From Lysobacterales bacterium (GTDB lineage Bacteria > Pseudomonadota > Gammaproteobacteria > Xanthomonadales > SZUA-36): DNA of 5,373 nucleotides. Below the pieces are notes generated by a model. The model was not told the origin of the DNA. It saw only the letters and a program-made list of their open reading frames with translations, and did not search any database. Below are positions 1 through 5,373 of the stretch, in pieces (the stretch's first letter is position 1; each line of letters opens with the position of its first letter). The position numbers and the translations under genes are program-made. The stretch covers positions 1 through 5,373 of the forward strand of contig SHZL01000196.1 in the NCBI GenBank assembly GCA_009692275.1. The letters are read 5' to 3'.

Positions 1-1383
1 GCAGGCATCCTCGAAACCGGCGCTGCTGACAAGGTGGATGACCAGACCCTGTTCCAGATTGGTTCGGTGTCCAAGGCGTTCACGACGGCCGCCCTGGCTC
101 TGCTGGCCGACGAAGGAAAGCTTTCCTTTGATGATAAGGTAATCGACTACCTGCCCGAATTTCGCATGTACGACGCATGGGTGACGCGCGAATTCACCAT
201 CCGCGATCTGCTCACGCATCGCAGCGGCTTGCCCATTGGCGCCGGCGACCTGCTGATGTTCCCCGAAGGCAAGACCACGCCGGAGGAGATCATCCATGCG
301 ATGCGGTACCTCAAGCCCAGCAGCAGTTTCCGCTACCACTTTGATTATGACAACCTGCTCTACATCATCGCCGGGGAGGTGGTTGCGCGGGTTTCCGGCA
401 TGCCGTTTGAGGAATTCCTTGAACAACGCCTGTTGTTCCCGCTGGGGATGCAGGACTGCGCCGCCACGCTTGAACGCGCCCCATCCGCGGCAAGCAAGGC
501 AACCCCGCACGTGCTGGTGGACGGGCAACTGCAGACCACCAGTGCGGGCATGACCAGCCTTGTCTCTGCTGCCGGAGGCATTAATTGCAGCGCTCGCAGC
601 ATGACGCACTGGATGTCGTTCGTGCTGAACAAGGGGCTCACTGCCGACGGGGTGCAACTCATCAGCGCCGCCCAGTTTGAACAGGTACTGGGCCCGGTGA
701 CGATTCTGCCAGCCTCGCCCGAAATGGCGGAATATACGGGCGCCTACCTCAGCGCCTATGCCCTGGGTTGGGGTATTTCAAGTTTTTACGGGCAGCCGAT
801 GGTGTCACATGCCGGTGGCGTATGGGGCATTACCACCTACCTCATGGTGCTGCCCAAACTGGGACTGGCCATATTTGCCAGCGGCAACCAGATGTCCCCG
901 GCTCCTCTGGCCATCGTTAGCGACATTGCCGATCAGTTCCTGGTCGGCACCACGCCGTACGCCGGCAAGGACTGGATTGCCATCCTCAGCGGAATTTCCC
1001 AGGGCCGCAAAGACGAAGCGGCCAAGGCGGTTGCGGCGGCCGCGGAATCACGAGCGGCAAACAGCAAGCCCAGCCTGCCGCTTGAAGCGTATGCCGGGAC
1101 CTACCGCGATGACTGGTATGGCGACATTCACATCGAGTTGGATAAGGCTGGCGGCCTGCGATTTCGGTCCGACCGGAACGAGCCATTGAACGGGCCGCTG
1201 GAGCATTTTCAGTACGACACATTCATAGTCCGCTGGGCGGACCGCAAGTTGCAGGCCGACGCCTACGTCTCGTTTTCGCTGAGCCCGGAAGGCAAAGTGG
1301 ATCGCATCCGCATGAAGGCCGTTTCTCCGGCTACGGATTTTTCATTCGACTTCCACGATCTGGATCTCAAGCGGGTTGAGTAG
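1..1383 (+). CDS. Beta-lactamase-family serine hydrolase with C-terminal DUF3471-like domain (5' partial)
   Basis: The reading frame is open to the left edge, so the true start and any signal peptide lie outside; the GTG at 34 is not needed as a start. Counting residues from that GTG, the penicillin-binding fold shows the nucleophile motif S11-V-S-K14 (codons at 64-75), the second motif Y105-D-N107, and H259-A-G-G in place of the KTG box. H-x-G at this position is common in family VIII esterases and other non-beta-lactamase members of Pfam Beta-lactamase (PF00144). An alanine-rich linker (about 328-345) leads to a beta-rich tail (about 350-445, starting YAGTYRDDWYG) that resembles the DUF3471 domain often fused to such hydrolases. 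The likely activity is hydrolysis of an ester, amide or D-amino-acid peptide, possibly in the periplasm. The substrate cannot be told, and antibiotic resistance should not be assumed. It converges on the SDR gene with 8 bp between stop codons. Family assignment is secure; function is inferred. Confidence 0.9.
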   Translation, partial: AGILETGAADKVDDQTLFQIGSVSKAFTTAALALLADEGKLSFDDKVIDYLPEFRMYDAWVTREFTIRDLLTHRSGLPIGAGDLLMFPEGKTTPEEIIHAMRYLKPSSSFRYHFDYDNLLYIIAGEVVARVSGMPFEEFLEQRLLFPLGMQDCAATLERAPSAASKATPHVLVDGQLQTTSAGMTSLVSAAGGINCSARSMTHWMSFVLNKGLTADGVQLISAAQFEQVLGPVTILPASPEMAEYTGAYLSAYALGWGISSFYGQPMVSHAGGVWGITTYLMVLPKLGLAIFASGNQMSPAPLAIVSDIADQFLVGTTPYAGKDWIAILSGISQGRKDEAAKAVAAAAESRAANSKPSLPLEAYAGTYRDDWYGDIHIELDKAGGLRFRSDRNEPLNGPLEHFQYDTFIVRWADRKLQADAYVSFSLSPEGKVDRIRMKAVSPATDFSFDFHDLDLKRVE

Positions 1384-1391
1384 AATGCTGG

Positions 1392-2159
1392 CTATTGAAT
1401 GGTCAGCGCATTGTCCAGCATCAACTCGGTCCCGTTCATGAAGCGGGATTCATCGCTGGCGAGGTAGAGCACCAGATTGGCCACATCCACCGGACGCCCG
1501 ATGCCCACCGTGTTCGCCGCATCCGGACTGTCGGGATCGGGCACATCCATGCCCAGCGTTCCAAAGGAAGCACGCACCATGGGAGTATCAATCGCACCTG
1601 CATGGATGGAATTGCAGCGAATCTTGTAGCCGTTCATCTGGCAATGGATGGCAATCGTCTTGGTCATGCTGCGCACCGCGCCCTTGGCTGCAGAATAGGC
1701 AAAAAACACCGGGTAGCCGAGGTGCGATGCCACGGACGACATGTTGATGATGGAGCCTCCACCGCGGCGCTTCATGGCAGGTATTGCAGTCTTGCAGCCG
1801 AGGAAAACACCTTCGTTCATGATGGCATTGCTCAGGCGGAATTGTTCCAGGGTGGTATCTTCGATAGTGGCTACCAGGGCGATGCCGGCATTGTTCACCA
1901 GTACATCCAGTCCACCGAATTCAGCTTCAACGGCATCAATGATTTCCTGCCACCGCGCTCCATCCGTGACGTCATGCTGGTAAAACCGGGTGGGGTTTCC
2001 GGTGGCGCTGCTGATCTCTTTGGCCACTGCTTGCCCCGCCTTATCGATGTCGGTTAGCACCACCGTGGCGCCTTCTTCGGACAGTCGAAAGGCATCGGCC
2101 TTACCCAATCCGGAGGCGGCACCGGTAATGAGAGCTACTTTCCCAGTCATACGTCCCAT
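1392..2159 (-). CDS. Short-chain dehydrogenase/reductase (classical SDR, hydroxysteroid/alcohol dehydrogenase type)
   Basis: The 255-residue length is typical of classical SDRs. Visible in order are the Rossmann glycine motif T12-GAASGL-G19, D37 at the end of beta-2 (favours NAD(H) over NADP(H)), D63-V64, N89-N-A-G92, the catalytic serine S142 (NMSSVAS) and Y155-SAA-K159, with the usual 13 residues from Ser to Tyr. The segment IRCNSIH followed by IDTPM and the ending GTELMLDNA resemble 3-beta/17-beta-hydroxysteroid and cyclopentanol dehydrogenases, so a secondary alcohol/ketone substrate is likely but unproven. Two positions deviate: the tetrad Asn position in helix 4 is M114 (Asn is displaced to 115), and the usual PG after NSIH is A187-G188. 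The start at 2159 is supported by a GGAG six bases upstream; ATG at 2150 (M4) is a less well-spaced alternative. The gene is divergent from tetR, with an operator-like palindrome over its probable promoter, so control by that repressor is likely. Confidence 0.93.
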   Translation of the reverse strand: MGRMTGKVALITGAASGLGKADAFRLSEEGATVVLTDIDKAGQAVAKEISSATGNPTRFYQHDVTDGARWQEIIDAVEAEFGGLDVLVNNAGIALVATIEDTTLEQFRLSNAIMNEGVFLGCKTAIPAMKRRGGGSIINMSSVASHLGYPVFFAYSAAKGAVRSMTKTIAIHCQMNGYKIRCNSIHAGAIDTPMVRASFGTLGMDVPDPDSPDAANTVGIGRPVDVANLVLYLASDESRFMNGTELMLDNALTIQ

Positions 2160-2165
2160 TCATTT

Positions 2166-2169
2166 CTCC
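2166..2169 (-). promoter_or_regulatory. Ribosome binding site of the SDR gene
   Basis: On the minus strand GGAG lies six bases before the ATG at 2159. This decides the start in favour of M1 over M4, which would leave 15 bases. Another ATG at 2163-2161 is out of frame. Confidence 0.7.
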
Positions 2170-2192
2170 AGCAGGGTTGGACACAGGATCTC

Positions 2193-2221
2193 ATCGTAAC
2201 AAGCACATCTGCTGGTTACAA
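2193..2221 (-). promoter_or_regulatory. Candidate sigma-70 promoter of the SDR gene
   Basis: On the minus strand a -35 box TTGTAA (2221-2216) and a -10 box TACGAT (2198-2193) are separated by exactly 17 bp. Each matches the consensus at four of six positions. Transcription would begin near 2186, giving a leader of about 27 bases that contains the GGAG ribosome site. Both boxes lie inside the palindrome arms, so a bound repressor would block polymerase. Confidence 0.5.
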
Positions 2222-2222
2222 T
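2194..2222 (+). promoter_or_regulatory. Candidate promoter of the tetR-cupin operon
   Basis: On the plus strand the -10 box TACAAT (2217-2222) matches five of six consensus bases. A weak -35 TCGTAA (2194-2199, three of six) lies 17 bp upstream. Transcription would start near 2229, leaving a leader of about 78 bases. This promoter overlaps the SDR promoter and the palindrome, which would give autoregulation. The weak -35 makes it less certain than the opposite promoter. Confidence 0.38.
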
Positions 2223-2306
2223 CAGCCGTGATTTTTTTGTGCGATATTGCGGTAGACTGATGCCTGTCGTTGCCAGTACTCGTCCTGATACACATTTGAT
2301 AAACTC

Positions 2307-3002
2307 ATGAGCAAGGGAAAAGCACTGCGCCGCAAGCCGGCGAAGCACCACCAACCCGACGCCCCGGGGCAGGAAGGCTGGCAGGCGCGGAAAAGTGCCG
2401 CCACGCGTGACCAGATCATCAGCGCCGCCATTCGCTGTATCGTAGAATCCAGCTACGCCAAGGCTACAACCATGAAAATAGCCGAAAGCGCTGGCCTCTC
2501 CCGCGGCGCAACCCTGCACCACTTTCCATCGAAAATGGACATCATCCGGGCGGCCGTGGACTATCTCCATGAAAAGCGTTTGCAGGCTTTCAGGCGATCC
2601 ATACGGGAGATTCCGCCGGGCGCTGACATGGTTCACCTCGCCGTGCATTCCTGCTGGGCACACGTAAACCACCCGATTTTCGTAGCTTTTATTGAGTTGT
2701 CGGTGGCGGCCCGCACGGATCCGGAATTACGCGAGATTTTGCGCCCGGCGCAACTGGCCTTTGATCATGAGTGGTACACCACCGCGCGTGAAGTATTTCC
2801 CGAATGGCAGTCAGACCCCAAGGCGTTTGATCTCGCTTTGAACCTGACCCAGCAGCTCATGGAAGGCATGGCCATCAGCTTTTATACCCACGCGCGTGAA
2901 GACAACAAGGAACAGCTGTTGGCCTACCTGGAAGAAAAACTGCGGGAGCTCAAGCCAGTGGCCGGCAAGCCTGCAGAACTTCGGGTGAAGTCGGGAAAAT
3001 GA
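2307..3002 (+). CDS. TetR/AcrR-family transcriptional repressor
   Basis: The protein has 231 residues. A TetR_N DNA-binding domain spans about residues 31-80: ATRDQIISAAIRCIVE forms helix 1, and the helix-turn-helix runs through TTMKIAESAGLSRGATLHHF (about 54-73), ending in the family's typical HF-PSK-x-D-I-I-R-A-A. The remainder (about 85-215) is a helical ligand-binding and dimerisation region too variable to name a ligand. An unusual basic, proline/glutamine-containing tail of about 28 residues precedes the domain. The start at 2307 is the first possible one, because an in-frame TGA at 2286-2288 with no start codon between rules out extension; no clear Shine-Dalgarno precedes it. The gene is divergent from the SDR across a palindrome and overlaps the cupin gene by ATGA, so it probably represses both directions and responds to a small molecule linked to this pathway. 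Confidence 0.93.
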   Translation: MSKGKALRRKPAKHHQPDAPGQEGWQARKSAATRDQIISAAIRCIVESSYAKATTMKIAESAGLSRGATLHHFPSKMDIIRAAVDYLHEKRLQAFRRSIREIPPGADMVHLAVHSCWAHVNHPIFVAFIELSVAARTDPELREILRPAQLAFDHEWYTTAREVFPEWQSDPKAFDLALNLTQQLMEGMAISFYTHAREDNKEQLLAYLEEKLRELKPVAGKPAELRVKSGK

Positions 3003-3343
3003 ACATCCGTGTTCATCAAGGGTATTTCCGCGAGCTGGACCAGGCCGTTGCAGAAATCGCGGCGCAACAGTTGTACCCGGTAGAAATGCTCGTCCCCCCG
3101 GTAAGCAATGAAAGCCACTGGCACAGTTTCTCCACCCGTATTTATATCCTGGAAGGTGAGCTGACCATCACCGACCATGTGCTCAAACAGGCATTCACGG
3201 CAGGCCCGGGCGCCCTGGTTGAAGTGCCGCAACGCGTGCTGCATTCAGAGTTTTCCGCGCAGGGCTATAAAATTATTGCCGGTATGACTGCCGACCCTGC
3301 CGGCTTGAGCGGACCGATCGACCTGGATCCTTCCTTGTTGTAA
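2999..3343 (+). CDS. Small single-domain cupin protein
   Basis: The product has 114 residues and one conserved beta-barrel domain. Cupin motif 1 is recognisable as H40-W-H42 followed by IYILEGELTITD (G53). The position normally held by the metal-binding Glu is T46. Motif 2 reads G71-x5-P77-x4-H82, so three histidine ligands (40, 42, 82) remain; R79 replaces the usual Gly of PxG. A metal site with three His is possible, but catalysis cannot be assumed; small cupins act as isomerases, dioxygenases, decarboxylases or sugar/ligand-binding proteins. The ATG at 2999 overlaps the tetR stop (ATGA), indicating translational coupling in one operon. A weak GGGA lies just upstream inside tetR. No signal peptide is seen, so it is probably cytoplasmic. 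The coupling suggests a role in the same pathway as the SDR, or in handling the repressor's ligand; this is inference. Confidence 0.85.
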   Translation: MNIRVHQGYFRELDQAVAEIAAQQLYPVEMLVPPVSNESHWHSFSTRIYILEGELTITDHVLKQAFTAGPGALVEVPQRVLHSEFSAQGYKIIAGMTADPAGLSGPIDLDPSLL

Positions 3344-3509
3344 CAATACACGGTGAATCCGCGCAAGCCCGAACCACTTGGGCCCGAACCACGAAAGCAC
3401 GAATCGCCCGGGCCCGGACCGCACAATGTCGAACCACCCAAGCTCGGGCTGGGTATTCGCCAGAAACTCGCCCAGTTCTCCGTGTTGGTCGGGGCCCTTA
3501 CTCAGGCGT
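3344..3509. other. Spacer between the metabolic cluster and the metal-efflux remnant
   Basis: These 166 bases lie between the cupin stop and the stop of the CDF remnant, so both flanking genes point into it. Apart from the 15-bp repeat tract, no gene, tRNA or intrinsic terminator with a T-run is seen. An open frame from GTG 3353 to 3613 exists, but it lacks a ribosome site and its last third is antisense to the CDF remnant. Confidence 0.6.
3356..3445. repeat. Degenerate 15-bp tandem repeat, six units
   Basis: Units begin at 3356, 3371, 3386, 3401, 3416 and 3431. The core CGAACCAC recurs exactly at 3370, 3385 and 3430, with variants CGAATCGC at 3400 and CGGACCGC at 3415, all in 15-bp register. 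Neighbouring units match at about 10-12 of 15 positions, for example GAACCACGAAAGCAC against GAACCACCCAAGCTC (12 of 15). Translated from GTG 3353, the tract reads as pentapeptides NPRKP, EPLGP, EPRKH, ESPGP, GPHNV, EPPKL. The period is a multiple of three, so it may be a fossil of coding sequence or a non-coding minisatellite. It also contains overlapping palindromes GCCCGGGC (3406-3413) and CGGGCCCG (3409-3416). Confidence 0.7.
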
Positions 3510-3818
3510 TTATTCGTGGGTGTTTCGATGTATTTCGAGCGCAGAGTGAACGATTTTTAGACTCGGTGAGATCCGGGATTTGTACTGTTCGGGCGTCTTG
3601 GGGTTGTCGCTGACAACGACAATTTCTGCTGCAAAGATGCCATGACCGATACTCCACCGGGGTAAATCCGTTACCCGGTCCGTTGACTGCGCTTCGATTG
3701 ATTCCCGCAATTCAGCCAAATGGCGCTCGCCTGCCTGCTTGTCCAGCAAAACCTGTGAGGTATCGCGTATCAGGCCATAGGACCAGCGAGCTACGAGAAT
3801 CGCACCGACAATGCCCAT
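3510..3818 (-). pseudogene. dmeF: C-terminal remnant of a DmeF/CzcD-type cation diffusion facilitator
   Basis: The 102 residues match the end of a CDF metal efflux transporter, which normally has about 300 or more. Residues 1-18 (MGIVGAILVARWSYGLIR) correspond to the last transmembrane helix, followed by TSQVLLDKQ and a cytoplasmic metal-sensing domain (about 30-102) ending LEIHR. The first five membrane helices, which carry the transport site, are absent, so it cannot transport ions alone. The CDF motif DLHxW is D51-L-P-R-W55 here, with H replaced by P, and the usual SIGPG reads SIGHG; both fit relaxed selection. An in-frame TGA (3825-3827) lies two codons before the ATG. It is 47 bp downstream of the RND pump gene on the same strand, as expected of a metal-resistance operon. 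A good ribosome site precedes the ATG, so expression as a stand-alone domain is not excluded. Confidence 0.72.
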
Positions 3819-3823
3819 GGCGA

Positions 3824-3831
3824 CTCACCTT
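3824..3831 (-). promoter_or_regulatory. Shine-Dalgarno-like AAGGTGAG before the CDF remnant
   Basis: On the minus strand AAGGTGAG ends five bases before the ATG at 3818. It contains the in-frame TGA that closes the upstream frame. Its strength is surprising in front of a truncated gene; it could be chance or allow translation of the remnant. Confidence 0.4.
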
Positions 3832-3865
3832 GCAACCAGCCTCAGTCTGCATGTGCTCTTGATTC

Positions 3866-5373
<1,508 letters not shown>

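Larger units (their letters stand above)
2193..2222. promoter_or_regulatory. Imperfect 30-bp palindrome, probable TetR-family operator
   Basis: The left arm ATCGTAACAAGCA (2193-2205) and the right arm TGCTGGTTACAAT (2210-2222) flank a CATC spacer. The reverse complement of the right arm is ATTGTAACCAGCA, so 11 of 13 positions pair; the inner ten bases pair 9 of 10. TetR-family dimers commonly bind palindromes of about 15-30 bp between their own gene and a divergent target. This one sits 33 bp from the SDR start and 84 bp from the tetR start. The palindrome is directly visible; recognition by the adjacent TetR protein is inferred from position. Confidence 0.72.

Noticed and set aside
360..662. 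Minus-strand open frame opposite the serine hydrolase
   Set aside because: It is antisense to the segment following the YxN motif of the hydrolase, and the low-complexity Ser/Ala/Thr content suggests a shadow frame.
1..1383. True class C beta-lactamase conferring drug resistance
   Set aside because: The third motif is HAGG rather than KTG and there is a DUF3471-like tail, both usual for esterase/peptidase-like relatives.
1384..1391. Possible bidirectional terminator between the converging hydrolase and SDR genes
   Set aside because: Only 8 bp separate the stops, and no GC-rich hairpin followed by a T-run was found around them.
1395..2057. Plus-strand 220-codon open frame opposite the SDR
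   Set aside because: It is antisense to an SDR with complete family motifs; the composition is His/Arg/Gly-rich and no domain is recognisable.
2160..2672. Minus-strand 170-codon open frame opposite tetR and across the intergenic region
   Set aside because: It crosses the operator/promoter region and opposes a clear TetR gene; no protein family is recognisable.
3367..3383. GCCC...GGGC hairpin downstream of the cupin as a terminator
   Set aside because: The stem is four base pairs with a nine-base loop and no T-tract, so it is better explained by the tandem repeat.
3356..3445. CRISPR-like array
   Set aside because: Units are only 15 bp, contiguous and degenerate, with no unique spacers and no cas genes in the window.
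3353..3613. Open frame for an 86-residue proline-rich peptide starting at GTG
   Set aside because: There is no ribosome site, the composition is driven by the tandem repeat, and the C-terminal third is antisense to the CDF remnant. It was kept only as a note in the repeat entry.

Overview
The window looks like a bacterial chromosome segment of moderately high GC. The protein families and their style suggest a proteobacterium, possibly a marine or soil gammaproteobacterium; this is an inference from family resemblance, and no marker gene is present to confirm it. Two gene groups meet here: a small metabolic/regulatory cluster on the left (1-3343) and the end of a heavy-metal efflux locus on the right (3510-5373). 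A short repeat-bearing spacer separates them.

Left group. The window opens inside a serine hydrolase of the beta-lactamase/esterase family (+ strand, N-terminus outside the window). It runs tail to tail, with an 8-bp gap, into a short-chain dehydrogenase/reductase (SDR, - strand, 1392-2159). The SDR is divergent from a TetR/AcrR-family repressor gene (+, 2307-3002), which overlaps a small cupin gene (2999-3343) by four bases (ATGA). The 147-bp SDR-tetR intergenic region holds a 30-bp imperfect palindrome (2193-2222, 11 of 13 arm positions paired). Its two ends coincide with plausible -35 and -10 boxes on both strands, spaced 17 bp. This is the most informative regulatory signal here: the TetR protein probably represses both the SDR and its own tetR-cupin operon from one operator and is released by an unknown ligand, perhaps the SDR substrate or product.

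Spacer. Positions 3344-3509 carry no convincing gene. They do contain six degenerate copies of a 15-bp tandem repeat (3356-3445).

Right group, all on the - strand. The C-terminal half of a CzcA-type heavy-metal RND efflux pump (3866 to the window edge) is followed 47 bp downstream by a 102-residue remnant of a DmeF/CzcD-type cation diffusion facilitator. The remnant keeps only the last membrane helix and the cytoplasmic domain. Its usual DLHxW metal-site motif reads DLPRW, so it is probably a decaying gene, although a good Shine-Dalgarno sequence stands before its first ATG.

No RNA genes, CRISPR arrays, insertion sequences or convincing intrinsic terminators were seen. The window does not show an obviously new multi-gene system. 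The best leads are the shared operator/promoter, the SDR with two altered family positions, the TetR-cupin operon and the 15-bp repeat tract.
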